This document shows positions 5,947 through 13,490 of a DNA stretch of 18,205 nucleotides, in pieces. This DNA is from DASUAO01 sp035763745 (GTDB lineage Bacteria > Actinomycetota > Acidimicrobiia > IMCC26256 > PALSA-555). The notes beneath the pieces are model-generated. The model worked only from the letters and a program-made list of their open reading frames with translations. It did not search any database and was not told where the DNA came from. The stretch spans positions 1 through 18,205 of the forward strand of contig DASUAO010000038.1 in the NCBI GenBank assembly GCA_035763745.1. Direction: 5' to 3'. The position numbers and the translations under genes were made by a program. Positions within the stretch are counted from its first letter, which is position 1. Every line of letters begins with the position of its first letter.

Positions 5947-7140
5947 TCAGGCCCCGTACTTCTGGAGCCGACCGCCGTTGGCGAGCATGAGCGCCATCAG
6001 GTCCTTCAACGGGCGCTGTCCCAACCCTCCGCCGAGGCAGTGTCGTTCGCCGTACTGCTCCGCGCGGTCGCGCCCCGACCGCGCGCTCCACAGCAGCGTC
6101 GGCACCGGGTGCCACGAGTGCGCGGCCATCTGGCTGGGCGTGGCGTGGTCGCCGGTGACCGCGATGACGTCTGGGCCCAGGCGGCGGAGGTCGGGGACGA
6201 CCGCATCGAGGGCCTCGATGGCCGCGATCTTGCGGGCCCGATCGCCGTCTTCTCCGGCGGAGTCGGTGCCCTTGTGGTGGAGGAAGAAGTAGTCGTAGTC
6301 GGACCATGCATCGGCGAGGATCCCGAGCTGGTCCTCGAGGCCCTTCGCGTGCCCGAGGACGTCCATTCCCAGCAGCCGAGCGATGCCGCGGTACATGGGG
6401 TAGACGGCGACGGCTGCGGCGCGCAGTCCGTAGCGCTCCGAGAACCCGGGGAGCTCGCGATGGGTGTCGAACCCGCGCAGCAGCAGCCCGTTCGCGCGCG
6501 GCTCGTCGGCGAGCACCGCGCGGACCTGCGTGGAGAGGTCGGCGATCAGCGTGGCGCTGCGCTGCGCCTCGGACGCGAGCGCGACCGGCTCGGACGGTGG
6601 GACGCCGGTGTGCTGCGGGTCCGTGTCGGCGATCCGGGGATCGAGGTCGGGGCCGCGCAGGACGACGAGACACCGGTGCTCGCGCTCGTGGCGGAAGAAG
6701 ACCTCGACGCCGTCGAGGCGGACCCGCTCCTGGAGGAGCTCCACGACGCGGCGGGCGTCGTCGTCGGGGAGGCGACCGGCTCGGCGATCGCTGATCGTCC
6801 CGTCGGGGGAGAGGGTGCAGAGGTTGCCGCGGGCCGCGAGGTCGCCCGCGCCGAGCTCGAAGTCGAGGCCGGCCGCCGAGAGCGCGCCCCGTCCGAGCTC
6901 GAACTGCAGCGGGTCGTAGCCGAAGAGCCCGAGGTGGCCGGGCCCGGAGCCCGGCGTGACGCCGGGGCCGACGGGCTCGCACAGCCCGGAGATGCCCTCG
7001 GCGGCGAGGGCGTCGAGGTGCGGGGTGGTCGCGTCCTCGAGCTCGGTGCCGTGGTCGGCGTCGGCGTACCCGCCGAGCCCGTCCATCACGACGAGCAGCA
7101 GCTTCGACTGGGCAGGCTGGTGCAGGGACGATAGGTCCAT
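5947..7140 (-). CDS. apgM: Cofactor-independent phosphoglycerate mutase, archaeal type (ApgM-like)
   Basis: This 397-residue protein is an alkaline-phosphatase-superfamily enzyme that interconverts 3- and 2-phosphoglycerate in glycolysis. Marks are the first metal aspartate D20 in LLLVVMDGLGG, the likely nucleophile S65 in GSGPGHLGLFGYDP, and two C-terminal metal sites, FFLHHKGTDSAGEDGD and VTGDHATPSQMAAHSWHPVP. Length fits the archaeal-type family, which is shorter than the usual bacterial GpmI. The ATG at 7140 lies 7 bases behind a TAGCGT box that overlaps the stop of the upstream gene, so it can be transcribed independently of it. A related family member with phosphonate or phosphosugar substrates is possible but less likely. 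Confidence 0.9.
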   Translation of the reverse strand: MDLSSLHQPAQSKLLLVVMDGLGGYADADHGTELEDATTPHLDALAAEGISGLCEPVGPGVTPGSGPGHLGLFGYDPLQFELGRGALSAAGLDFELGAGDLAARGNLCTLSPDGTISDRRAGRLPDDDARRVVELLQERVRLDGVEVFFRHEREHRCLVVLRGPDLDPRIADTDPQHTGVPPSEPVALASEAQRSATLIADLSTQVRAVLADEPRANGLLLRGFDTHRELPGFSERYGLRAAAVAVYPMYRGIARLLGMDVLGHAKGLEDQLGILADAWSDYDYFFLHHKGTDSAGEDGDRARKIAAIEALDAVVPDLRRLGPDVIAVTGDHATPSQMAAHSWHPVPTLLWSARSGRDRAEQYGERHCLGGGLGQRPLKDLMALMLANGGRLQKYGA

Positions 7141-7147
7141 CGCCCGA

Positions 7148-7153
7148 ACGCTA
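7148..7153 (-). promoter_or_regulatory. Likely -10 box of a leaderless apgM promoter
   Basis: TAGCGT (TANNNT) ends 7 bases before the apgM ATG. Its first three bases are the TAG stop of the SGNH hydrolase gene. There is no Shine-Dalgarno sequence in the short gap, which fits a leaderless start. Confidence 0.45.
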
Positions 7154-8302
7154 CCCGCCGGCTCCCTTGCGCTTCACGGGGCGGGTCGTGGTGGTGCCCT
7201 CGGGGGCGGTGGTCGGCGCCACCGTGGTGGTGGTCGCCTGCTGCCACGACTCGAGGTCGAAGGTCGCGCGCATGGCGGCGAGCACCGCGGTCGCGATCCG
7301 GTCCCCGCCGGCGCGGGTGAAGTGGATGCCGTCGCCCGCCCTCACCTGGACGATCGAGCCGTCGAGGTTGCCCAGGTAGTCCGCATATCCGCCGCCCGGT
7401 GCCGACAGCACCGGCACGGTGTCGACGTACACCGCGTCGCCCGGCCGTTTCTCGGCCTCGGTGCGGGCGATGTCGTTGATCAGCCGGTACCGGGAGTCGA
7501 ACCGCGCGGCGTTGCGCATCGGCGGGATCCCCACCCAGAAGACCGTCGTCCCCTTCGCGATCACCGAGTCCATGAGTCCCCCGACCCGCCGGCGGTACTC
7601 CGCCTCCCACTCGGGGGTCCCGAACGGGCCGGTCCCCCCGTCGCCGGTGAGGCTCTGGTCGTCGTTCGAGCCGAGCGCGATCACGAGCGCGTCGGGGACG
7701 GACGCGAGGCCCGCGAGGTACGCGGGCCAGTTGAAGACCTCGGGCCGTGCGAGGCCGGTTGCGACGTGGCTGTCGACGGGCCCGAGCAAGCCGATCACGC
7801 CCGTCGCGAGGCCCTGGTTGACGACCGACTCGCCGGGGGTCTGTGCGAGGGAGTCGCCGGCGACGTAGATCGAGAGCGGGTTCGACGGCGAGAAGGACTC
7901 CACGGGTGGAGGCGCCGACGGGTCGCCACCTACCGCGACCGGGAGCGTGGGGCTCGGAAGGGTGAGGTCGATCTCGTCGTCGTCACCACGACCGATCACG
8001 TCCTTGAGGACGTCGCGCGGCCGATCCAGGCCGATCGTGTGGCTCACGTCGTAGAGCGCGTCGCCGAGGAACGTCGCGACGTCACGTCGCCACCCCACCT
8101 CTTGTCCGAGCGCGGTCTTCCGGATGCCCGGCGCGTTGAGGAGCGAGCCGACGAGCAACGCGATCGCCGCGACGGCCCAGATCCGCGCGACCGGCATCGT
8201 GCGGCGCGGCCGGGCATCGATCTCATCGGCGTGCCAGTGGATGCCGCGGCGTTCGGAATCCCGTTCACGCGGCGGTGCGGAGTCGGTACGGCGAGGGGTC
8301 AC
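7151..8302 (-). CDS. DUF459-type SGNH/GDSL hydrolase, membrane-anchored
   Basis: This 383-residue protein has one hydrophobic helix near residues 40-56 (WAVAAIALLVGSLL) and an outer-facing body. The SGNH blocks are clear: nucleophile S151 in VAGDSLAQ, block III GSND at 211-214, and the D324/H327 pair in GDGIHFT. The C-terminus (357-373) is Thr-rich (ATTTT, TTTT), perhaps wall-spanning. The GTG at 8302 is taken as start, but the ATG at residue 36, directly before the helix, is possible. It lies 7 bases after the MBOAT gene. MBOAT plus SGNH pairs (as in alginate or peptidoglycan O-acetylation) put acyl groups on extracellular glycans, so a surface acyltransferase or esterase role is inferred. 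Confidence 0.87.
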   Translation of the reverse strand: MTPRRTDSAPPRERDSERRGIHWHADEIDARPRRTMPVARIWAVAAIALLVGSLLNAPGIRKTALGQEVGWRRDVATFLGDALYDVSHTIGLDRPRDVLKDVIGRGDDDEIDLTLPSPTLPVAVGGDPSAPPPVESFSPSNPLSIYVAGDSLAQTPGESVVNQGLATGVIGLLGPVDSHVATGLARPEVFNWPAYLAGLASVPDALVIALGSNDDQSLTGDGGTGPFGTPEWEAEYRRRVGGLMDSVIAKGTTVFWVGIPPMRNAARFDSRYRLINDIARTEAEKRPGDAVYVDTVPVLSAPGGGYADYLGNLDGSIVQVRAGDGIHFTRAGGDRIATAVLAAMRATFDLESWQQATTTTVAPTTAPEGTTTTRPVKRKGAGG

Positions 8303-8309
8303 GATGGGC

Positions 8310-9743
8310 TCAGAACCTGAAGTAGATGAAGGGGGCGACGCCGCTCGGGCCCGTCGTGTTGATCACGAGCAGGGCGATTCCGAGCACGACGCCCTGAGTG
8401 ACGGGCGCGAGGTAGGAGAAGCGCGCCATCGCACGACTCCACGCCTGCTTGGGCAGGTACTGCTCCACGAACCCGGCGAGGATCGCCAGCAGCACCCCTG
8501 CGGTGATGAGCGGCGCGGCATCGAACCAGTGCGACGGATCGACGAGCCGCCCGAGCACGTCGAACGCGTTGGAGAACGACTCGGCGCGGAAGAACACCCA
8601 GGCGAGGCACACCACCTGGAACGTCCCGAACCGGGCGAGGTTTCGCCGCCACGCGGTGTCCGGAGGATCTGGGATCCCTCGGGCCTCGCGTGACGATCGC
8701 CGCGAGTGCTCGAGCACCATGAACCCACCGTGGATCGCACCCCACACCACGAACGTCCAGGCCGCCCCGTGCCAGAGACCACCGAGCACCATGGTGAGCA
8801 TGAGGTTGCGCGACGTGCGCCACCGACCGGATCGATTGCCGCCGAGCGGGATGTACAGGTAGTCGCGGAGCCAACGCGAGAGCGTCATGTGCCATCGCCG
8901 CCAGAAGTCCTGGATCGACACGGCCGTGTACGGGCTGTCGAAGTTCTGCGGGAACCGGAAGCCGAGGAGCAGGGCGAGACCGATCGCGATGTCGGTGTAC
9001 CCGCTGAAGTCGGCGTAGATCTGGACGGCGTACGCGTAGATCGCGACGAGGACGGTGAGGCCGGACTGTTGTCCGGGCGACGCGAACACCGGGTCGACGA
9101 TCTGAGTGCCGAGCAGGTTGGCGATGACCACCTTCTTCGCCAAACCGACGGTGATGAGGAAGAACGCGCGGCTGGCGTCGACTCGCCGCGGATCGTGGCG
9201 CGACTTGAGCTGGGGCATGAACTCGGCCGGGCGCACGATCGGGCCGGCCACGACGTGTGGGAAGAAGGACAGCAGCACCGCGAAGTCGATGAGTCGACCG
9301 GGGGTGAATGTCCGGCGGTAGACGTCGATCACGTAGCTCAGGGCCTGGAACGTGAAGAACGAGATACCGACCGGAAGGGTGATCGCGACGATCTCCGGCG
9401 AGATGTTGATCCCGATCTGTTCGAGCGTGTTGGTGGCGCTCGAGATGAAGAACTCGTAGTACTTGAAGTAGCCGAGCGCGCTGAGGTTGGCGACGACGGC
9501 GAGCGCGAGCCACCGCCGCCGGACCCGGTCGTCGTCGGACCGGTGGATCCGTTCTGCGAGCAGCTGGTTGATGATCGTCGACGCGGCGATCAGGAAGCAG
9601 AAGCGCCAGTTCCAGTACCCGTAGAAGAAGTACGACGCCGCGAGCATGAACATCTTCCAGCGCCGTCGCCGCGGCATCAGCAACCAGCTGATGGGCAGCA
9701 CGATCATGAAGAAGATCGCGAACGTGATCGTCGGGAAGAGCAT
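8310..9743 (-). CDS. MBOAT-family membrane O-acyltransferase (AlgI/DltB-like)
   Basis: This 477-residue protein has about ten or more membrane helices. It carries the family's cores: GPIVRPAEFMPQL (168-179), YADFSGYTDIAIG (243-255), the WRRWHMTLSRWLRDYLYIPL block with H285, and the catalytic-type H325 in GGLWHGAAW. AlgI-like members carry acyl groups, often acetyl, across the membrane to a partner that modifies surface polysaccharide. The SGNH hydrolase 7 bases downstream is the likely partner. The ATG at 9743 has no clear Shine-Dalgarno sequence. No polysaccharide synthesis genes are in view, so the acceptor glycan is unknown. Confidence 0.93.
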   Translation of the reverse strand: MLFPTITFAIFFMIVLPISWLLMPRRRRWKMFMLAASYFFYGYWNWRFCFLIAASTIINQLLAERIHRSDDDRVRRRWLALAVVANLSALGYFKYYEFFISSATNTLEQIGINISPEIVAITLPVGISFFTFQALSYVIDVYRRTFTPGRLIDFAVLLSFFPHVVAGPIVRPAEFMPQLKSRHDPRRVDASRAFFLITVGLAKKVVIANLLGTQIVDPVFASPGQQSGLTVLVAIYAYAVQIYADFSGYTDIAIGLALLLGFRFPQNFDSPYTAVSIQDFWRRWHMTLSRWLRDYLYIPLGGNRSGRWRTSRNLMLTMVLGGLWHGAAWTFVVWGAIHGGFMVLEHSRRSSREARGIPDPPDTAWRRNLARFGTFQVVCLAWVFFRAESFSNAFDVLGRLVDPSHWFDAAPLITAGVLLAILAGFVEQYLPKQAWSRAMARFSYLAPVTQGVVLGIALLVINTTGPSGVAPFIYFRF

Positions 9744-9759
9744 GGGTGCCGAACAGTCT

Positions 9760-9789
9760 CGCGCCCGACCTCATTCGAGTCGGAGCGCG
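9760..9789 (-). terminator. Hairpin between the crotonase gene and the MBOAT gene
   Basis: CGCGC-CCGAC and GTCGG-A-GCGCG pair over 10 bp with one bulged A around a 9-base loop. It lies in the 71-base gap after the crotonase stop. It could end that transcript or sit in the MBOAT leader. There is no T-run, so its role is uncertain. Confidence 0.4.
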
Positions 9790-9814
9790 GCGGTGAGCCC
9801 GATGCCGCTCGTGC

Positions 9815-10597
9815 CTAGTGCTGGGAACGCCCCCGGTCGACCACCGAACGTCGTCGGCGCTCGATCTCGTCGAAGTCCACGCGATACGACCGGAAGACGG
9901 ACTGCTCGTTGGCGAGGGCGTCGGACACGGTGAGCCGGGCGTTCTCGTCGTAGAGGTGCTTCAGGTGACGCACGGTGGGCCCGTCGTTGCCGGCGACGTC
10001 GCTCGCGACGTGTCGCGCCGCGGGGAGGAGCTCGTCGTGCGCGACGACGTGGTTCACGAGACCGATGCGGTGCGCCTCGGCCGCGTCGAGGAAGTTGCCG
10101 GTGAGGGTCATCTCCTTGGCGCGGCGGAGCCCGACCGCCATCGGAAGGTAGACGCTCATCCCGCCGCCGGGCGTGACGCCGACCCGGGCGTGCGTGTCGG
10201 CGAACGTCGCACGCTCCGACGCGATGAGGAAGTCGCAGCCGAGGGCCAGCTCGAATCCCCCGGTGACGCACGCCCCGTTGATCGCGCCGATGACGGGCTT
10301 GGTCATCTCCCAGACGGCCTGGATCGGGTTCGTCCACCGCGCCCCGCGGTCGCCTTCGGAGCCCCCTTGCAGGTTGGCCCCTCCGGCCCCGAGCTCCTTG
10401 AGGTCGAGGCCGGCACAGAACGCGGGGTCGGCGCCGGTGAGCACGACGACGTCGATGTCGTCGCTCGCCTCCGCGTCGGCGAGCGCTTCGGCCGACGCGC
10501 GGTGCAGCGCGGTGTCGAGCGCGTTGCGGGCCTCGGGCCGGTTGAGCGTGACGATGCGGACACGGCCCTCGGTCTCGGTGATCACCAGCTCGCTCAC
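9815..10597 (-). CDS. Enoyl-CoA hydratase/isomerase family (crotonase fold) protein
   Basis: This is a 260-residue crotonase-fold protein that acts on acyl-CoA thioesters in the cytoplasm. The oxyanion-hole elements are FCAGLDL (60-66) and GACVTGGFELALGCDF (108-123). Glutamate E116 matches the first catalytic Glu of classical enoyl-CoA hydratase. Twenty residues on, where the second Glu is expected, the sequence is T-H136-A-R (FADTHARVGVTPGGG). True hydratase activity is therefore doubtful, and an isomerase or other crotonase reaction is possible. The pattern resembles mycobacterial EchA paralogs. The GTG at 10597 lies 7 bases behind TACCGT, suggesting a leaderless start, and 19 bases after the SIMPL gene. 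Confidence 0.92.
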   Translation of the reverse strand: MSELVITETEGRVRIVTLNRPEARNALDTALHRASAEALADAEASDDIDVVVLTGADPAFCAGLDLKELGAGGANLQGGSEGDRGARWTNPIQAVWEMTKPVIGAINGACVTGGFELALGCDFLIASERATFADTHARVGVTPGGGMSVYLPMAVGLRRAKEMTLTGNFLDAAEAHRIGLVNHVVAHDELLPAARHVASDVAGNDGPTVRHLKHLYDENARLTVSDALANEQSVFRSYRVDFDEIERRRRSVVDRGRSQH

Positions 10598-10604
10598 GGG
10601 TGCG

Positions 10605-10610
10605 ACGGTA
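10605..10610 (-). promoter_or_regulatory. Likely -10 box of a leaderless crotonase-gene promoter
   Basis: TACCGT (TANNNT) lies 7 bases before the GTG start, inside the 19-base gap behind the SIMPL gene. There is no Shine-Dalgarno sequence. The spacing equals that seen before serC and apgM. Confidence 0.4.
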
Positions 10611-10616
10611 GCGGCC

Positions 10617-11366
10617 TCAGGTGATCTCGTAGCGCAGCTGCACCCGCACGGACAGGTTCTGGCTCCCGGGCTCGATGGGGGCCGCGGCCTCCGTCGAGCC
10701 GGAGGCGTCGGCGGACCGGACGATCGGGCCCTCGGGGGTCGAGGTCTCGTCGATCGAGAGGAGGCGGCCCAGCGTGACCTCGGCGGCCTCGGCGAGCTGT
10801 TCGGCCTGCGCCCGTGCCTGGCGGACCGCCTCGGCCCGGGCCCTCGCGACCAGCCGGCTGTTGTCGTCGAACGAGAACGAGAGACCCCGTACGACGATCT
10901 CGTCGCCGGCGACGGTCGCGGCCTCGTCGATGATCGCGCCCGCGCGGTCGAGGTCGCGCAACGTGACCCGGACCGTGTTCGAGACCGAGTACCCGATCAC
11001 CGCGGTGCCGTCGTCGTTCGTCACCGGCCAGATCGACAGCGCCGCCGTCTGGATGTCGTCGTCGGTGACCCCGGCGTCTCGCAGCACGTCGATCACCTGG
11101 CGGAGGAGCTCGCTGTTGCGGCGAAGGGCGTCGGCGGCGCCCTTCGCGCGGATCTCGATCCCCAGCACGAGGTCGAGGACGTCCGGGGTCCCGCGCACGA
11201 CCCCGGTGCCGGTGACGTGGACGGTCCGCGGCTCGGACGGGTCGGGATCGGCTGCCGCCGCGTGCGTGACCGGCACGGCGACGCTGAGCACGGCGACGAG
11301 GGCGAGGACGCGGGTCGCCCGTCGGGCGGCGCGACCGCGGGCGGGCGAGCGAGGGGGCGTGGACAC
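10617..11366 (-). CDS. Secreted SIMPL-domain (DUF541) protein
   Basis: This 249-residue protein has an Arg-rich N-terminus, a hydrophobic core (VLALVAVLSVAVPVTHA) and a likely cleavage site near residues 36-40 (HAAAA-DPDP), so it should be exported. The rest fits the SIMPL domain: VHVTGTGVVRGTPDVLDLVLGI, a helix with NSELLRQVIDVLRDAGVTDDDIQ, the GYSVSNTVRVTLRDLDRAG segment, GLSFSFDDN, an Ala-rich helix (ARAEAVRQARAQAEQLAEAA) and a final strand (LSVRVQLRYEIT). Family members are periplasmic or outer-face proteins of poorly known function. The GTG at 11366 has GGAGG five bases before it. It may share a transcript with the SnoaL-like gene 90 bases upstream. Confidence 0.9.
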   Translation of the reverse strand: MSTPPRSPARGRAARRATRVLALVAVLSVAVPVTHAAAADPDPSEPRTVHVTGTGVVRGTPDVLDLVLGIEIRAKGAADALRRNSELLRQVIDVLRDAGVTDDDIQTAALSIWPVTNDDGTAVIGYSVSNTVRVTLRDLDRAGAIIDEAATVAGDEIVVRGLSFSFDDNSRLVARARAEAVRQARAQAEQLAEAAEVTLGRLLSIDETSTPEGPIVRSADASGSTEAAAPIEPGSQNLSVRVQLRYEIT

Positions 11367-11419
11367 GGTGGCCTCCGAGGATCGGTGGGTCTCGATGAGG
11401 TCAGACGTGCCTCGGTGCC

Positions 11420-11434
11420 CTCCGGTTCCCGGAG
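11420..11434 (-). terminator. Small GC hairpin after the SnoaL-like gene
   Basis: CTCCGG-TTC-CCGGAG is a perfect 6-bp stem 22 bases past the stop of the SnoaL-like gene. It is short and has no T-run, so termination is only a possibility. Confidence 0.25.
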
Positions 11435-11456
11435 ATGTGCCCGGGGATGTCGCCGT

Positions 11457-11924
11457 TCAGGGCGACGTTGCGTCTCCCGCCGGGCCGCTCGGGGGGCCGT
11501 GGCCCGCGGCGACCGCGTCTTCGAGGAACCGGCCGAGGACCTCTTCCGACTCCTTGGCGTTGTAGACGTCCTCTTCGAGTGACCAGAGCCCGTCGCCCGC
11601 ATAGCGCAGGATCACGACGACCGCGAACTTGTACTCACCGGTCATGCCGGGGAGCGGATCGAACACGTTCCAGCAGTACATGACCACTCGGTCGTCCTCG
11701 ATCACGTACCACTCGACGGGGAAGCTCATCCCCGAGACCGATGCCATCGTCTCGACGATCCACGCGCGGATCGCTTCGCGTCCGTGGAACACGCCCATCT
11801 CGTGCTCGACGTACTCGGCATCGACCGTGAACTGGTCGGCCCAGGCGCTCCAGTCGTTCGCCGCGCCGCGCGCGACGTACTTGTGGAACTCGGCCTCGAC
11901 CTCTTCTCTGGGGAACGTCGCCAC
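11457..11924 (-). CDS. SnoaL-like / NTF2-fold protein
   Basis: This 155-residue soluble protein matches the SnoaL-like NTF2 fold: an N-terminal helix (EEVEAEFHKYVARGAANDW), W-A-D-Q-F-T-V-D-A-E-Y-V, the GVFHGREAIRAWI helix that follows the first strands, and a strand-rich end (RVVMYCWNVFDPL, FAVVVILRYAGDGLWSLEED). Such proteins range from polyketide cyclases to hydrolases and dehydratases with acidic pocket residues, so no reaction is claimed. The last 20 residues are Gly/Pro/Ala-rich and probably disordered. The GTG at 11924 has AGGAG five bases upstream. It is divergent from the thioesterase-like gene across a 142-base gap. Confidence 0.85.
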   Translation of the reverse strand: MATFPREEVEAEFHKYVARGAANDWSAWADQFTVDAEYVEHEMGVFHGREAIRAWIVETMASVSGMSFPVEWYVIEDDRVVMYCWNVFDPLPGMTGEYKFAVVVILRYAGDGLWSLEEDVYNAKESEEVLGRFLEDAVAAGHGPPSGPAGDATSP

Positions 11925-12054
11925 GGAATCTCCTGCTCAGCCGGTCAGTCGCGCGCGCAGAGTGTCGAGCCCCGCGCCCGAAAGGTCGTCGAGTGCCGCC
12001 GGTCCCCTCGGTGCGGGCCAGGATTCCTCCGGTCCCGGGCGCGCCCGAGGAGCC

Positions 12055-12060
12055 TACGCT
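12055..12060 (+). promoter_or_regulatory. Likely -10 box of a leaderless thioesterase-gene promoter
   Basis: TACGCT (TANNNT) lies 6 bases before the GTG at 12067. A GAGGAG occurs 15 bases before the GTG, too far for good ribosome binding. The complement of this site also contains TAGGCT, so the AGCCTACGCT block might serve the divergent SnoaL-like gene too, with a leader of about 130 bases. Confidence 0.4.
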
Positions 12061-12066
12061 CACGTC

Positions 12067-12873
12067 GTGACGACCGCTCCGCCCGACCGCGTGTTCACCA
12101 TCGAGGGTGATCGCTTCGTGCCGACCGAGCTGGCGAGTGGTCCTTGGGCGCCCGACGCGATGCACGGTGGTGCCCCTGCCGCGCTCCTCGCCCGACAGCT
12201 CGAACGCCACGACCCCGGTCCGGCGAGCCTCGTGGTGCGGCTGTCCGTCGACCTGCTCCGACCGGTGCCGCTCGTCCCGCTCGAGGTCGTCACCCGCACG
12301 GTTCGACCGGGCCGCAAGGTGCAATGGCTCGATGCGACGCTGCTCGCCGACGGAGCGGAGGTCGCACGTGCCTCGGCACTGCGGATGCGAGTCGATGACT
12401 CGCTCGACCTTCCCGTGCCCCCCGAACCCGGACCCCAGGTCGCCGAGCCCGGGAGTCTGGAGTCGTTCCGGATCGAGCCGACCCGCGCGTTCGGCTTCGG
12501 GTTCTGGCGTGCGGTCGAGGTTCGTCAGGCCGCGGGCTCCTGGACCGAGACCGGGCCGGCGACAGTGTGGTTCCGGCTGCTCGTACCGATCGTTGCCGGT
12601 GAGGTGCCGTCGCCGCTGCAGCGCGTCGCCGCGGCGGCCGACTTCGGCAATGGTGTGGGCTCGGCGCTGCCGAGGGGCCAGTTCCTGTTCATCAACGCGG
12701 ATCTCACCGTCCACCTCCATCGTCACCCCGCCGGGGAATGGGTCGCGCTCGAGGCGGAGTCGCGTGCCGAGGCGGTGGGGGTCGGGCAGGCGGTGAGCAC
12801 GCTGCACGACGAGCGCGGGCCGATCGGACGGTCCGTACAGTCGTTGCTCGTGGACCAGCTGCCGGACGGGTAG
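12067..12873 (+). CDS. Acyl-CoA thioesterase-like protein (double hotdog)
   Basis: This 268-residue protein resembles the actinobacterial thioesterase family with two tandem hotdog folds (TesB / 4HBT_3 type). The N-terminal domain has GPWAPDAMHGGAPAALLARQ, a typical hotdog helix, followed by strands (LVVRLSVDLLRPVPLVPLEV, WLDATLLADGAEVARASALR). The second domain includes ATVWFRLLVPIV, AAAADFGNGVGSALPRGQF, FINADLTVHLHRHP and EWVALEAESRAEAVGVGQAV. The family hydrolyses acyl-CoA thioesters or merely binds them. The GTG at 12067 is chosen because a -10 box lies 6 bases before it and the upstream extension of the frame is non-protein-like. The pseudogene starts 4 bases after its stop. Confidence 0.88.
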   Translation: MTTAPPDRVFTIEGDRFVPTELASGPWAPDAMHGGAPAALLARQLERHDPGPASLVVRLSVDLLRPVPLVPLEVVTRTVRPGRKVQWLDATLLADGAEVARASALRMRVDDSLDLPVPPEPGPQVAEPGSLESFRIEPTRAFGFGFWRAVEVRQAAGSWTETGPATVWFRLLVPIVAGEVPSPLQRVAAAADFGNGVGSALPRGQFLFINADLTVHLHRHPAGEWVALEAESRAEAVGVGQAVSTLHDERGPIGRSVQSLLVDQLPDG

Positions 12874-12877
12874 CGCG

Positions 12878-13490
12878 ATGAGGTGCTTCGTCACAGGCGC
12901 GACCGGCGCGGCGTTGCCCGCAACGACGCGAAGGCCGAGGAGCTGCGTGCCGTAGGCGCGGAGCCCACGCTCGTCGACCTGTTCGACGACGCATCGGTCG
13001 TCTCCGGGATCGCCGGGCGTGATGCCACCGTCCACTTCGCGACCGACGTTCCGCCGTCGTCGAAGGTCGGTCTCCCGTGGGCATGGAAGACGCACAACCG
13101 GCTCCGGACCGAGACGACTCGGCACGTGTTGGCCGGCGCGCGCCAACACGGGATCGGGCGGGTCGTCAAGGAGTCGATCACTTTCACGCATCCCGATCGT
13201 GGCGACGAGTGGATCGACGAGCGCGTCGAACCGGACGAGTCGGTGAAGCCGCTGCGCCCCACGCTCGAGGGCGAACGACTCGTCGGGGCCTTCACCGAGG
13301 AGGGCGACGAGGGTGCGGTGCTGCGCTTCGGGCTGTTCTGCGGACCTGGGAACCGCGCCACATCACAGCGCGTCTCGAATGCCCGGTTCCGCGAGGTGAC
13401 AGGATGGAAGCCGGCGACACCCGACGCCGCGTCGGGTGGGCCGCGATCGGCGCGCGGCGCGCGGTCGCGGAGAGGGGGAGCGCACCATGA
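12878..13490 (+). pseudogene. Decayed NAD-dependent epimerase/dehydratase (SDR) gene
   Basis: The ATG at 12878 opens with MRCFVTGATG, the Rossmann start of an extended SDR, but that frame stops after 25 codons. The protein resumes in another frame as GVARNDAKAEELRAVGAEPT, skipping the rest of the nucleotide-binding turn and the following helix (about 20 residues). It then reads well through DATVHFATDVPPSSK to GAVLRFGLFCGPGNRATS. There it jumps straight to a C-terminal piece (VSNARFREVTGWKPATPDAA), with perhaps 100 or more residues missing. A further frame change is needed to reach GWAAIGARRAVAERGSAP and the TGA at 13490. Two deletions plus frame changes make this a non-functional relic. It begins 4 bases after the thioesterase stop and overlaps the next start as ATGA. 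Confidence 0.82.

Noticed and set aside
5668..7134. Plus-strand open frame of 488 codons opposite apgM
   Set aside because: Shadow frame; the minus strand carries all ApgM motifs.
6956..8320. Plus-strand open frame of 454 codons opposite the SGNH hydrolase
   Set aside because: Shadow frame, low-complexity Arg/Val/Glu-rich product, overlaps two well-supported genes.
11635..13191. Minus-strand open frame of 518 codons
   Set aside because: It crosses the SnoaL-like gene, an intergenic promoter region, the thioesterase gene and the relic; composition is that of a chance GC-rich frame.
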